From NCBI RefSeq assembly GCF_003986975.1, contig NZ_PIPO01000001.1, forward strand, positions 496,001 through 560,000: a DNA stretch of 64,000 nt, read 5' to 3'. Shown one piece after another: positions 52,688 through 62,204 of the stretch; position 1 is the first letter of the stretch; each line of letters starts with the position of its first letter. The translations under genes were made by a program, and so were the position numbers. The notes below the pieces were generated by a model. It had not been told where the DNA came from and searched no databases. It saw only the letters and a program-made list of their open reading frames with translations. Source of the DNA: Aliidiomarina soli (lineage in GTDB: Bacteria; Pseudomonadota; Gammaproteobacteria; Enterobacterales; Alteromonadaceae).

Positions 52688-54460
52688 TAACCAGGGGCTG
52701 GCCTTTGCCGGGTCAGCCAGGGTTAACACCCAGTTGATGCGCTCTGGTGCCTGCCACTGCAACTCACGTTGCTTCAGTTCGTCACGCCGAAATGCATGCA
52801 CCACTACCTTGTCTCCGGCCTGATAGCGGCTGAAAAACTCCAGTTGATTGGTTGCATTAATTTGCAGATTATCAATCGCAATCAGCAGGTCACCGGCGCT
52901 AAGGCCAGCCTCATAGGCACTGCCACCTTCATAGACCTGAACTAACTCAAGCCCGTGGTCGCGCGCCGTAAAACGAGCCCCTAAGCTAACCTGGAATTCA
53001 ACCCGGGGCGCTTTGCCAAAGGGGCCGTTGTCGCTTTCAAGGGCCAAAGTCTGCGCCTCAACACCAACAAAACTAAGCAGTTCTTTGAGCGGCAGCGGAT
53101 GCGTAGTGTGCAGGGCACGCTGCAACAGACTGCGCATTTCGGCTCCGCCGGCATCAATGAGGCAGTCAATCAGGCTGTCCATGGTGGTGCCGCGCTCGTC
53201 TTTGCCATACTCCAGCCACAGTTGGCGCATCACGTCGTCGAGGGTAAAGCTATGATTGCTTTGCTTTCGAATCAACAGATCGGCGCAAAGCGCAACAATG
53301 GCGCCTTTGCTGTAATAACTGACAATTGCGTTCGGCGCGTTCTCGTTTTGCTGGTAGAAGGTGGTCCAGGCGAGCTGACTGGACTCGGTCAGCGTCTGCC
53401 GCTGTGAACCCTTGCCCATCAGCGCACGGGTGAGGGTTGTCGCCAAGGTATCCAGATACTGCTGGGGGCTGCTTAAACCAGCCCTGTGAACCATGTAGTC
53501 GTCGTAATAACTGGTCACCCCTTCGTAGAACCAAAGTTGCTCTGTGTACTGCTCTTTGTCGAGGTGAAAGGGAATAAATTCGCGTGGGCGTAAACGTTTT
53601 ATATTCCACGAATGAAAGTACTCATGGGAGCAGAGGCTGAGGAAGGTGCGATAGCTATCCGTCATTCCAGCCTGCTGTGGATGGATCAGGTCTTTACGGC
53701 TGCACAGCAGAGCGGTGGAATTGCGGTGTTCAAGCCCGCCAAAGCCTTGCCCGGTGACCATGACCAGAAAGGTATAATCGTCGAACGGCGCCGCGCCTTC
53801 AAACATATCAAGCTGGTTCTCGCAGATATTCGCAAGATCAGCGCTGATTCTGTCCATATCGGCGAAGTGGCGGCCCGCAATAGCGATTCGGTGACGGGTA
53901 CCATGGACGATGAAGTCATCCAGCGTTAACTCGCCCATCAGCACCGGAAAATCAATCAGCTGTTGGTAATCGTCAGCACGGAAACGACCATTACCGAAGG
54001 CATCCCCACGCAGTCGCGGCATCCCTGTTGCCAGATACCAATTGTCATATCCCTGAGGCAGCTCTATATCGACTTCGCAAGGTTGCCGACTCTGCCCAAC
54101 AACCTCGAGGCAAAGGGCACTATGGTTGTAAAAACCAAAGGTGTCATCAAGGAAAGCCGTACGCACGGATAAGTCATTGGCGTAGACCCGGTAACGTACC
54201 TCAATCGGACCGTCACTTGCCTGCAGCAACCAGGTCTGCTTGTCGACCCGATGATAGTGCAGGATCTGGTTGTTATGGTTGGCACTGAACTCAACCACAT
54301 GTTTAGCAAAATCACGGATCATATAACTGCCGGGTAGCCAGGCAGGAAGACGTAGCGTTTGCCCTTCCGGGTCGGGGTTTTCTATGCGCAGACACACGTC
54401 GAAATAGTGTCCCGAGCAGTCCGCTGCTTTGATATGATAGTGCAATGCGCAAGCCGACAT
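52670..54460 (-). CDS. M61-family glycyl aminopeptidase-like metallopeptidase
   Basis: 596 residues from the ATG at 54460 (MSACALHYHIKAADCSG), which has GGAGA ahead. A beta-rich N-terminal domain is followed by the catalytic domain with CSHEYFHSWNIKRLRP (HExxH) and LWFYEGVTSYY, whose Glu is the third ligand. A C-terminal PDZ domain (GLELVQVYEGGSAYEAGLSAGDLLIAIDNLQI) ends the protein. No signal peptide is seen. Convergent with the M23 gene. Confidence 0.9.
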   Translation of the reverse strand: MSACALHYHIKAADCSGHYFDVCLRIENPDPEGQTLRLPAWLPGSYMIRDFAKHVVEFSANHNNQILHYHRVDKQTWLLQASDGPIEVRYRVYANDLSVRTAFLDDTFGFYNHSALCLEVVGQSRQPCEVDIELPQGYDNWYLATGMPRLRGDAFGNGRFRADDYQQLIDFPVLMGELTLDDFIVHGTRHRIAIAGRHFADMDRISADLANICENQLDMFEGAAPFDDYTFLVMVTGQGFGGLEHRNSTALLCSRKDLIHPQQAGMTDSYRTFLSLCSHEYFHSWNIKRLRPREFIPFHLDKEQYTEQLWFYEGVTSYYDDYMVHRAGLSSPQQYLDTLATTLTRALMGKGSQRQTLTESSQLAWTTFYQQNENAPNAIVSYYSKGAIVALCADLLIRKQSNHSFTLDDVMRQLWLEYGKDERGTTMDSLIDCLIDAGGAEMRSLLQRALHTTHPLPLKELLSFVGVEAQTLALESDNGPFGKAPRVEFQVSLGARFTARDHGLELVQVYEGGSAYEAGLSAGDLLIAIDNLQINATNQLEFFSRYQAGDKVVVHAFRRDELKQRELQWQAPERINWVLTLADPAKASPWLSIPRG

Positions 54461-54600
54461 GGGTTCTCCTGATCGTCCGTTTAAGCTAGTCAGTGTAACG
54501 AATGCGACCAAGCGCGACAATCGCGAGATAAAGAGGGTCGGAGCTTTACGCTGATTTCTGTATACTTTGTTAAAATTTTGTATTGGTGCAGTAACACATC

Positions 54601-55668
54601 TTGAACTGGCGACAACTTTTCGACGACCGCAATAAATTTTTCTGGGTATTGCAGCTAACTGGCTGGATCGGCTACGGACTGATTCAGTACCTTGGCTCTT
54701 TTACCCAGGAGATGCGTGACATTTACATGGTAATTGTCGCGTTGGGCGCCTATGCCGGTTTTTTGCTGACAATTCCGTTACGTTACCTCTATCGGCGCAT
54801 CTGGAACCGACGTCCGGCGTGGCTTTTCTTTGTGGTGCTGGTGGCATCTTTCGTCACTGCCGCACTGTGGGCGGTTATCGACAACGCCACCAACTGGGAG
54901 ATCTACCGTTTCGGCTATCGTCCGATCAACCCCTTGTTCTACTTCAATTACACCATCGCTAAGTGGTATATCATTCTTAGCTGGAGCGGGCTGTATTTCG
55001 TTATTAAATACTACCAGATGCTCCAGGATGAAAAGCAAAAAGCACTCACGGCCGCGTCGATGGCGCATCAGTCACAGCTGAAAATGCTGCGTTACCAGTT
55101 GAATCCACACTTTCTGTTCAATACCCTGAATGCTATTTCCACCCTGATCCTGGTCGAAGAGAACAAGGCCGCCAATAAAATGATGTCACGGCTCAGTGAC
55201 TTCCTGCGTTTTTCGCTGGATAACGAACCCATTAAACGGATCACCTTAGCGCGCGAAGTTGAGGTCCTGATGCTGTATCTGGATATTGAGAAAGTCCGTT
55301 TCGAAGAACGACTGCAGGTATTCACCGCCATAACCGAAGATGCAGCGCGTGCTCTGGTTCCCAGTATGTTTTTGCAGCCACTTATCGAAAATTCTATAAA
55401 GTACGCCATTGCGCGGCTGGAAGAGCAGGGCACCATCGAGATTAATGCCCGGGTTGAGGTGGAGACTCTGGTTATCGAAGTTAAAGACAACGGGCCGGTC
55501 GCGGTGCATGAGATACCGAAGCGGAGCAATAAAGGCGGGGGCGTCGGACTGAGCAATACCGCTGAACGATTAAAGGCCTTGTACGGAAAGCAGTACTCCT
55601 TTAATCTGTTTGCAAATGATCCAACAGGTTGCATTGTTGAGATTCGGATTCCGTGGCAAGTTGTGTGA
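54601..55668 (+). CDS. LytS-like sensor histidine kinase
   Basis: 355 residues. About four membrane helices (residues 12-135) precede a His_kinase domain with phospho-acceptor His170 in QLNPHFLFNTLNAIS. The ATP-binding end has PLIENSIKYAI and GGGVGLSNTAERL. A TTG start is used; no better start is visible. It is followed after four bases by its response regulator. Confidence 0.9.
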   Translation: MNWRQLFDDRNKFFWVLQLTGWIGYGLIQYLGSFTQEMRDIYMVIVALGAYAGFLLTIPLRYLYRRIWNRRPAWLFFVVLVASFVTAALWAVIDNATNWEIYRFGYRPINPLFYFNYTIAKWYIILSWSGLYFVIKYYQMLQDEKQKALTAASMAHQSQLKMLRYQLNPHFLFNTLNAISTLILVEENKAANKMMSRLSDFLRFSLDNEPIKRITLAREVEVLMLYLDIEKVRFEERLQVFTAITEDAARALVPSMFLQPLIENSIKYAIARLEEQGTIEINARVEVETLVIEVKDNGPVAVHEIPKRSNKGGGVGLSNTAERLKALYGKQYSFNLFANDPTGCIVEIRIPWQVV

Positions 55669-55672
55669 AGAC

Positions 55673-56500
55673 ATGAGTAAGAAAATTCGAACAGTTGTAG
55701 TGGATGATGAGCCTTTGGCACGACGCGGTTTACTGGTGCGTCTTGATCAGTTCGAGCAGGTTGAAGTGGTCGCTGAATGCAGTAATGGCCGTGATGCGGT
55801 GACACGTATCACCGAGACGGCGCCTGATCTGGTCTTTCTGGATATTCAGATGCCTGGTTTAAACGGCTTTGAAGTATTACGGGCGCTTAGTCAGTCAATG
55901 AGCCAGATGCCATTGATTGTGTTTGTTACCGCCTATGACCAGTATGCAATTCGAGCGTTCGATGTGCGGGCGCTGGATTATTTGCTCAAGCCAGTCGATG
56001 AAGAGCGTTTAGCGGCAGCGCTTGAGCGTATTGAGCTGGCTATGGTCAACGTGTCGGAAAAAGAACAGCAGCACAAGCTGGTTGACCTTGTCGCAGAAAT
56101 GACCGGCGAAGACGGCGAAGATATTCTACGGCGGCTGGCGGATGGCGAGTCGTTGCGGGTAGATGACTATCCCGAGCATATTGCGATTAAGGAAAGTGGT
56201 GAGATTACCCGGGTCGCTATCAGCGCGATTGAATGGGTAGACGCCGCAGGCGATTACATGTGTATCCATGCTGACAATGAAACCCATATTCTTCGCCGCA
56301 CCATGAAAGAGCTGGAAAAAGAGCTGAACCCGAAAAGTTTTCAGCGCATTCACCGCTCCGCTATTGTTAACCTGAACCAGGTACAGAAACTCTGTAGCAG
56401 GCAAAATGGGGAGTACCATCTTATTTTACATAATGGTGAAGAGTTAAAGGTTAGTCGTAGTTATAAAGACAAAATCAAACAATTAATTTTGGGCCGCTAG
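55673..56500 (+). CDS. LytTR-type response regulator
   Basis: 275 residues from the ATG at 55673 (MSKKIRTVVVDDEPLAR). The receiver domain has phospho-acceptor Asp57 in VFLDIQMPGLNG and the conserved Lys in YLLKPV. The C-terminal LytTR DNA-binding domain has AIKESGEITRVAISAIEWVDAAGDYMCIH and FQRIHRSAIVNLNQV. It pairs with the upstream LytS-like kinase. Its stop codon lies inside a terminator stem. The target genes are unknown. Confidence 0.92.
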   Translation: MSKKIRTVVVDDEPLARRGLLVRLDQFEQVEVVAECSNGRDAVTRITETAPDLVFLDIQMPGLNGFEVLRALSQSMSQMPLIVFVTAYDQYAIRAFDVRALDYLLKPVDEERLAAALERIELAMVNVSEKEQQHKLVDLVAEMTGEDGEDILRRLADGESLRVDDYPEHIAIKESGEITRVAISAIEWVDAAGDYMCIHADNETHILRRTMKELEKELNPKSFQRIHRSAIVNLNQVQKLCSRQNGEYHLILHNGEELKVSRSYKDKIKQLILGR

Positions 56501-56516
56501 AACAGCGGCCCTTTTT
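56491..56516 (+). terminator. Intrinsic terminator overlapping the response-regulator stop
   Basis: GGGCCGCT and AGCGGCCC form a perfect 8-bp stem with a five-base loop, followed by TTTTT. The stop codon TAG is at the end of the left arm, so the stem overlaps coding sequence. Confidence 0.85.
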
Positions 56517-56529
56517 GCCTGTGAAGCCT

Positions 56530-57408
56530 ATGCAAAGATTACTTAAACTGATTATCGTAGCGCTGATTATTGTTGGGCTGGGTGCCTGTTCGCGAAGTTT
56601 TGCTTACCGTTTTGCGGATACGTATATTGTCTGGCAGGCGCGCGATTACGTGAGCCTGCAACGCGAGCAGCGTGAGGCATTAAGCGACGAGGTTGAAGCC
56701 TTTTTACAATGGCACGCAGAGACGCAGATACCACGTTATCACCTGACACTTGAAACCCTGGAAGCGGATATCACAGAGGCCACTCTCGACCCTGAGGCGG
56801 TGCGCCAGTATAGCGATTTAGCAGCGGACTTCTGGTTTCAGGTGCGTTCAGGGGCGTTGCCAGCGGCATTGCGTCTATTGCCTGACTTAAGTGATGCTCA
56901 GGTGGACGAGCTCATTCAGAGTGTGGCCGATTCAATTCAGCAACGTCTCGATGAGTATCAGGACTCAACCGCCGATGAGCGTGTTGCAGAACGTCGGGAT
57001 ATGTTTCAGCAACAGGCTCAGCGTTGGCTGGGAGCAGTCACCGAGGAGCAGCAGGCGTTGTTTGATGAGTGGGCTGACAGCATCGATGACAGCAATATGC
57101 TGTGGATTGAGTATCGGCTGGAATGGGCTGAACAGTTTGCCTCAGCCCTTGAACAGCGCAATCACTCGGATCTTTTCAGTGAGCAGCTGGACGGGCTTTT
57201 CTTAGAACCGGAGAACCTGCGCAGCGATATGTTGATAACCCAGGCGAGCGCAGCGAAAGAAGTCAGTCAAGAGCACTTAATGACCCTGCATGGCCTGCTA
57301 ACCGACGATCAACGTCTGCATTTTGCGGCAGAGTTGCAAGAGTTGCGCCGCGACTTACGCAGTATGTTGCGCAGCCGCGACCTCGATATAGCAACAATGA
57401 CCTTTTAA
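56530..57408 (+). CDS. DUF6279-family lipoprotein
   Basis: 292 residues from the ATG at 56530 ([21 protein letters not shown], with a lipobox GLGACS). A mostly helical, acidic body ([44 protein letters not shown]) matches DUF6279. In-frame TTG 56515 and GTG 56521 are alternatives. The role is unknown. It overlaps the convergent pyk gene by four bases. Confidence 0.8.
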   Translation: MQRLLKLIIVALIIVGLGACSRSFAYRFADTYIVWQARDYVSLQREQREALSDEVEAFLQWHAETQIPRYHLTLETLEADITEATLDPEAVRQYSDLAADFWFQVRSGALPAALRLLPDLSDAQVDELIQSVADSIQQRLDEYQDSTADERVAERRDMFQQQAQRWLGAVTEEQQALFDEWADSIDDSNMLWIEYRLEWAEQFASALEQRNHSDLFSEQLDGLFLEPENLRSDMLITQASAAKEVSQEHLMTLHGLLTDDQRLHFAAELQELRRDLRSMLRSRDLDIATMTF

Positions 57409-58838
57409 ACCTGCATGATTTTAACGGTGTTACTGGATCCGATGGTACCCATTAAATCACCGTAGGTAATAATCACATAGTCGCCTTTCTGTAAATGCCC
57501 ACGCGATTCCACCACGGCCATTGCATCCGCAATCAGCGTATCCAGTGCTGACTCACGAGTATCGAAATAGACCGGATAAACCCCACGGTACAGCGCCGTT
57601 TTTGCCAGCGTGCTGTGGTGACGGGTGAGGGCGAAAATCGGTAGTGCGGTGCTGATCCGTGACATCAACTTGGCGGTATGCCCAGATTCTGTCAGCGCAA
57701 TAATCGCACTGACGCCACTGAGGTGGTTTGCAGCGTACATCGCCGACATCGCGGTTGATTCCGCAATCGAGGTGAAGGTTTCATCCGCGCGGTGATAGGA
57801 CATGGTGACGCTGGGGTGAGTTTCGGCGCCCTTACAGATGTCTGCCATGGCCAGTACGGTTTCAACCGGGAACTTGCCTGCTGCGGTTTCCGCAGAGAGC
57901 ATGACTGCATCTGTACCGTCAAGCACGGCGTTGGCTACGTCCATGACTTCGGCCCGTGTTGGCATCGAATTATCGATCATCGACTCCATCATCTGGGTGG
58001 CAGTAATGACGACTTTGTTGAGTGCCCGCGAACGTTGAATAATCTGTTTTTGTTTACCGACCAGTTGCGCATCGCCAATTTCAACACCGAGATCGCCACG
58101 CGCAACCATGACCACGTCAGAGGCATGGATAATATCATCCAGTGCCGCTTCGGTGGCGACCGCTTCAGCACGTTCAATCTTGGCGCAAATACCGCCTTTA
58201 CCACCTGCTTCCCGAAGCAGGGCACGGGCGCGGTTTATATCGTCACTGGAGCGGGGAAAAGAGACCGCGAGAAAATCAACATTGATATCAGCGGCAGTCT
58301 GGATGTCACGTAAATCTTTATCAGTCAGTGCGGCCGCTGACAGGCCACCGCCTAAACGGTTAATCCCTTTATTGTTGCTTAGGGTACCGCCGACCAGAAC
58401 GCTGGTAATGACCTGGCTGCCACTCACTGAATCGACCTGCAAGCGCAGCCGACCATCGTCGAGCAGTAACACATCGCCGGTATTTACATCCTGGGGTAAG
58501 TCAGCGTAATCAAGGCCTACCTGATTCGAATCACCGGCGTCTTTATCCAGACTGGCGTCAAGAACGAAGGTCTGACCCTGCTGCAGCTCTACGGAGCCTT
58601 CACTGAAGCGGGCCACACGTATTTTTGGACCTTGCAGATCACCTAAGATAGCAACATGACGACCATGTTTCGCGGCTTGTTCACGAACCATAGCGGCCCG
58701 TTTCACATGGTCTTCCGCGGTGCCGTGGGAAAAGTTTAAGCGTACCGTATTAGCGCCTGCAGCAATAAGCCTGGAAAGCACATCCGGATTGTCGGTGGCA
58801 GGGCCTAGGGTAGTAACTATTTTTGTACGTCTTAACAT
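57405..58838 (-). CDS. pyk: Pyruvate kinase
   Basis: Last step of glycolysis; 477 residues from the ATG at 58838 ([18 protein letters not shown]), with GGAG ahead. Motifs: [68 protein letters not shown] and [11 protein letters not shown]. The domain that binds allosteric effectors follows ([19 protein letters not shown]). The longer frame to 58898 lacks a good start. In a peptide-using organism it is still needed for carbon flow. Confidence 0.95.
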   Translation of the reverse strand: MLRRTKIVTTLGPATDNPDVLSRLIAAGANTVRLNFSHGTAEDHVKRAAMVREQAAKHGRHVAILGDLQGPKIRVARFSEGSVELQQGQTFVLDASLDKDAGDSNQVGLDYADLPQDVNTGDVLLLDDGRLRLQVDSVSGSQVITSVLVGGTLSNNKGINRLGGGLSAAALTDKDLRDIQTAADINVDFLAVSFPRSSDDINRARALLREAGGKGGICAKIERAEAVATEAALDDIIHASDVVMVARGDLGVEIGDAQLVGKQKQIIQRSRALNKVVITATQMMESMIDNSMPTRAEVMDVANAVLDGTDAVMLSAETAAGKFPVETVLAMADICKGAETHPSVTMSYHRADETFTSIAESTAMSAMYAANHLSGVSAIIALTESGHTAKLMSRISTALPIFALTRHHSTLAKTALYRGVYPVYFDTRESALDTLIADAMAVVESRGHLQKGDYVIITYGDLMGTIGSSNTVKIMQV

Positions 58839-58943
58839 GCGGTGCTCCTTGAGTCCTGACGAGATGATTCTTGCTAGGCATGGGGTTAATGCTACCATAA
58901 AGCCAGACTCTACAGGTATGACATTACGATGAAGGGGATGTAA

Positions 58944-59327
58944 ATGAGCGACCAGGCAGAATGGCGCAAGCGACTGACACCAGAGGCCTACCGGGTTTTG
59001 CGTGAGAAGGGCACGGAACGACCATTCAGCGGCGCCTTACTGGATGAAAACCGCCCGGGTATTTATGTCTGCGCGGGCTGTGGACAAGAACTCTTTTCTG
59101 CACAAACTAAGTTTGATGCAGGCTGCGGCTGGCCTAGCTTTTACGCGTCGCTGGGCGAGCAGGTGGAATACAATGAAGATACCAGCCATGGCATGCAGCG
59201 AATCGAGATTACGTGCAAACAATGTGGTGGTCATTTAGGCCATGTCTTTCCTGATGGGCCGGCACCGACGGGCCAGCGCTACTGTGTAAATTCGGTTGCG
59301 CTTGAGTTCAAAGCGGACGAAGGTTGA
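58944..59327 (+). CDS. msrB: Peptide-methionine (R)-S-oxide reductase
   Basis: 127 residues; reduces methionine-R-sulfoxide in proteins. Zinc cysteines are in [11 protein letters not shown] and [13 protein letters not shown]; the catalytic cysteine is in [22 protein letters not shown] is the substrate motif. A GGGGATG ribosome site precedes the ATG. It is divergent from pyk. Confidence 0.95.
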   Translation: MSDQAEWRKRLTPEAYRVLREKGTERPFSGALLDENRPGIYVCAGCGQELFSAQTKFDAGCGWPSFYASLGEQVEYNEDTSHGMQRIEITCKQCGGHLGHVFPDGPAPTGQRYCVNSVALEFKADEG

Positions 59328-59402
59328 TTTTTAAGTGGTGGGCGGAGGCGAAATTCAGTACAATGCCCGGCGAAATTTTTGCAACGGAAAGGGTTTTTTG
59401 GA

Positions 59403-60848
59403 ATGACTGAAGCGCAAAACGATCGTACGTTATCCAGCTGGGAAGAACGGCAGGAATATGCAGAGCTGATGCAGCCACTGGTGGGTCGCCTGTATCGCAC
59501 CAAAGGCGTTGAGATTCTGGTTTATGGCCGTTCATTACTGAATGGTTCCACCATCGATATTATCAAAGCGCATCGCCTGGTTCGTCAGCACGAAGGCAAT
59601 AAACTGCGTTTGCGCGAAAGCTACCCGTTGTTAAAAGCAATTTCAGAGATGGAACTGGCCCCGGCACGAATTGATATCGGTAAGCTGGCGTTCAACTTCC
59701 TATTCAGAAACGACAACGACGGTCAGACTGTGGAAGATTACCTGCAGCAGGAACTGGCCGACGTGGTTGGTAAGCCAGACGATATCGAGCCTCAGGACGT
59801 CGTTTTATATGGCTTTGGTCGCATTGGCCGGTTACTGGCCCGGTTGCTGATCGAGAAAAACGGTAAAAATAACAAGCTTCGTTTACGTGCCATTGTGGTT
59901 CGTGGCGGGCGTGAAGGTGATCTCGAAAAACGCGCCAGTCTGTTGCGTCGTGATTCTGTGCATGGTCCTTTCAATGGTTCTATTACCGTTGACCACGAAG
60001 CCCAGGCAATTAAAGCCAACGGCACCAAAATTCAGGTGATTTACTCGGACGGTCCGGATCTGGTTGATTACACCAAGTATGGTATTAACAACGCGATTAT
60101 CGTTGATAACACCGGTATCTGGAAAGACGAAGACGGCCTTGGTCTGCACCTGAAAGCGAAAGGCGCGAAGAAAGTGCTGCTGACGGCCCCGGCCAAAGGC
60201 GACATCAAAAATATCGTGCATGGCGTCAACGACCAGGATATTACCGCTGATGATCTGATTTTATCAGCTGCCAGCTGCACCACCAACGCGATCACCCCGG
60301 TGTTAAAAGCAGTTCATGACAAATATGAAATTGAAAGCGGTCACGTCGAGACCGTGCACGCGTACACCAATGATCAGAACCTGATTGATAACTATCACAA
60401 GGCAGACCGTCGTGGTCGCTCAGCACCACTGAACATGGTTCTGACCGAAACTGGCGCAGCCAAAGCCGTCGCGAAAGCCTTCCCGCAATTGAAAGGGAAG
60501 TTGACTGGTAACGCCATTCGTGTACCGACACCGAATGTGTCGATGGCGATTATGAACCTGAATATGGCGAAGTCGTCCGACAAAGAAGAAATGAACAAGT
60601 ACCTGCGTGAAGTGGCGTTGTTCTCTGACTTACAAAACCAGGTGGATTACACAGCGTCGACTGAAATTGTTTCCTCGGATCTGGTCGGTAGCCGCTACGC
60701 CGGTATTGTTGATTCACAAGCGACTATTGTAGAAGGCAATCGCGCGGTGCTCTATATCTGGTACGACAATGAATTTGGCTACAGCTGCCAGGTACTGCGC
60801 GTGGTGCAGGACATGGCTGGTCAAAAAATGATTAGTTTACCTAAATAA
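59403..60848 (+). CDS. gap: Glyceraldehyde-3-phosphate dehydrogenase, N-terminally extended
   Basis: 481 residues, about 130-140 more than the standard enzyme. The extra N terminus (TEAQNDRTLSSWEERQEYAELM ... TIDIIKAHRLVRQHEG) is not a known domain to me. The NAD-binding YGFGRIGRLLARLL starts near residue 136, and the catalytic Cys292 lies in SAASCTTNAITPV. ATG 59403 is chosen over a TTG at 59379 (RBS GGAAAGGG). Long GAPDHs like this are found in several gammaproteobacteria and are thought to favour gluconeogenic use; that is family knowledge. Confidence 0.9.
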   Translation: MTEAQNDRTLSSWEERQEYAELMQPLVGRLYRTKGVEILVYGRSLLNGSTIDIIKAHRLVRQHEGNKLRLRESYPLLKAISEMELAPARIDIGKLAFNFLFRNDNDGQTVEDYLQQELADVVGKPDDIEPQDVVLYGFGRIGRLLARLLIEKNGKNNKLRLRAIVVRGGREGDLEKRASLLRRDSVHGPFNGSITVDHEAQAIKANGTKIQVIYSDGPDLVDYTKYGINNAIIVDNTGIWKDEDGLGLHLKAKGAKKVLLTAPAKGDIKNIVHGVNDQDITADDLILSAASCTTNAITPVLKAVHDKYEIESGHVETVHAYTNDQNLIDNYHKADRRGRSAPLNMVLTETGAAKAVAKAFPQLKGKLTGNAIRVPTPNVSMAIMNLNMAKSSDKEEMNKYLREVALFSDLQNQVDYTASTEIVSSDLVGSRYAGIVDSQATIVEGNRAVLYIWYDNEFGYSCQVLRVVQDMAGQKMISLPK

Positions 60849-60862
60849 ACTAAACCTATCGC

Positions 60863-60892
60863 AAAGCGCCCTCAGAGGGCGCTTTATTTTTT
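60863..60892 (+). terminator. Intrinsic terminator after gap
   Basis: AAAGCGCCCT and AGGGCGCTTT form a 10-bp perfect stem with a three-base loop, followed by ATTTTTT, 15 bases after the gap stop. Confidence 0.92.
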
Positions 60893-60950
60893 GCTTTCCA
60901 CTTATGGCAAGGGCAGGGCGCCGTAAGTTTGAACCTGGAGTGATACATCT

Positions 60951-62078
60951 ATGTTTATTACCAGTCAGTTTGACAGTGGCAACATTGAAGTCGTTAAGGC
61001 TGAAGATGCCAGCGACATTCGTTTACGTATTCGCAAAGACGCGGAGTCTGATTTCTTTCAGTGGTTTCATTTTAAACTGTATAGCGAAGCAGAACGCGCC
61101 CACCGCCTGACCATTGAAGGGGTTGATACCGCAGCGTACCCGGATGGCTGGAAAGACTACCGGGCAATGGCCAGCTATGACCGTGAACACTGGTTCCGTG
61201 TCGATACCACGTTTGACGGTAAAAACCTGATCATCGAGCACACCCCCGAACAGGAAACCGTGTTCTATGCCTACTTCGTGCCGTATAGCTATGAACGTCA
61301 TCTGGATTTACTGCAAGCCGCACAGCAGTCGAGCTGGGTTGAACAGCGCGTGCTGGGGCAGACACTGGATGGGCGTGATATGACGCTGCTGCAAATCGGA
61401 GAGCCGGCTGAAGGAAAGAAAAAAATCTGGGTTACTGCACGCCAACACCCCGGCGAGAGCATGGCTGAATGGTTCATCGAGGGTCTGCTGCACCGTCTGT
61501 TAGACGAGGACGATGGGGTCGCCCGTTTGTTGCTTGATAAAGCGGTCTTTTATGTGGTGCCGAATATGAACCCGGATGGCAGTGTTCGCGGTCATCTGCG
61601 GACCAATGCCAAAGGGGTTAATCTGAATCGTGAATGGCAGACCCCGAGCATGGAAAAGAGCCCGGAGGTGTACCTGGTTCGCGAGGAAATGGTTCGCATC
61701 GGGGTCGATATGTACCTTGATATCCACGGCGATGAAGCCATTCCGTACAACTTTGTCGCCGGTTGTGAAGGCAACCCCTCGTACGACCAGCGATTGCAGG
61801 GCTTAGAAGGCGACTTCAAACAGGCGCTGCTGAACGCAACACCTGAGTTTCAGGTTACCCACGGCTATGAGCTGGATGCACCAGGCCAGGCGAACCTGAC
61901 GGTGGCTGCAGCCAATGTGGGTGAAACCTTCAACTGCCTCTCATTTACGGTAGAAATGCCATTTAAAGATAATAACGACATTGCCAATCCTGCAACGGGT
62001 TGGTCAGACGTACGCAGCCAGCAGTTTGGCTACGATACGCTGGCTGCAGTTCTCGCAGTTGCAGACAAGTTGCGCTAG
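60951..62078 (+). CDS. M14-family carboxypeptidase (cytosolic CCP/AGBL-like)
   Basis: 375 residues. The N-terminal beta domain (FFQWFHFKLYSEAERAHRLTIEG) and the catalytic domain fit the CCP/Nna1-like M14 group: zinc ligands in ARQHPGESMAEW (HxxE) and LDIHGDEAIPYN, with VVPNMNPDGSVRG, KGVNLNREW and catalytic Glu in FTVEMPF. No signal peptide is seen, so it is probably cytosolic. Its substrate is unknown. It lies between gap and the AGCS symporter. Confidence 0.9.
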   Translation: MFITSQFDSGNIEVVKAEDASDIRLRIRKDAESDFFQWFHFKLYSEAERAHRLTIEGVDTAAYPDGWKDYRAMASYDREHWFRVDTTFDGKNLIIEHTPEQETVFYAYFVPYSYERHLDLLQAAQQSSWVEQRVLGQTLDGRDMTLLQIGEPAEGKKKIWVTARQHPGESMAEWFIEGLLHRLLDEDDGVARLLLDKAVFYVVPNMNPDGSVRGHLRTNAKGVNLNREWQTPSMEKSPEVYLVREEMVRIGVDMYLDIHGDEAIPYNFVAGCEGNPSYDQRLQGLEGDFKQALLNATPEFQVTHGYELDAPGQANLTVAAANVGETFNCLSFTVEMPFKDNNDIANPATGWSDVRSQQFGYDTLAAVLAVADKLR

Positions 62079-62204
62079 TATGTCTGGGCACTACTTTTTA
62101 GGTCGGCGCAAATCGCCTGGCCTTCACTGGTAGTGCCCTTGGCTTAATGACGTAAACCAGTTTATACAAACAATAAATAACGATAATAACAGCAGGGGGC
62201 TACC

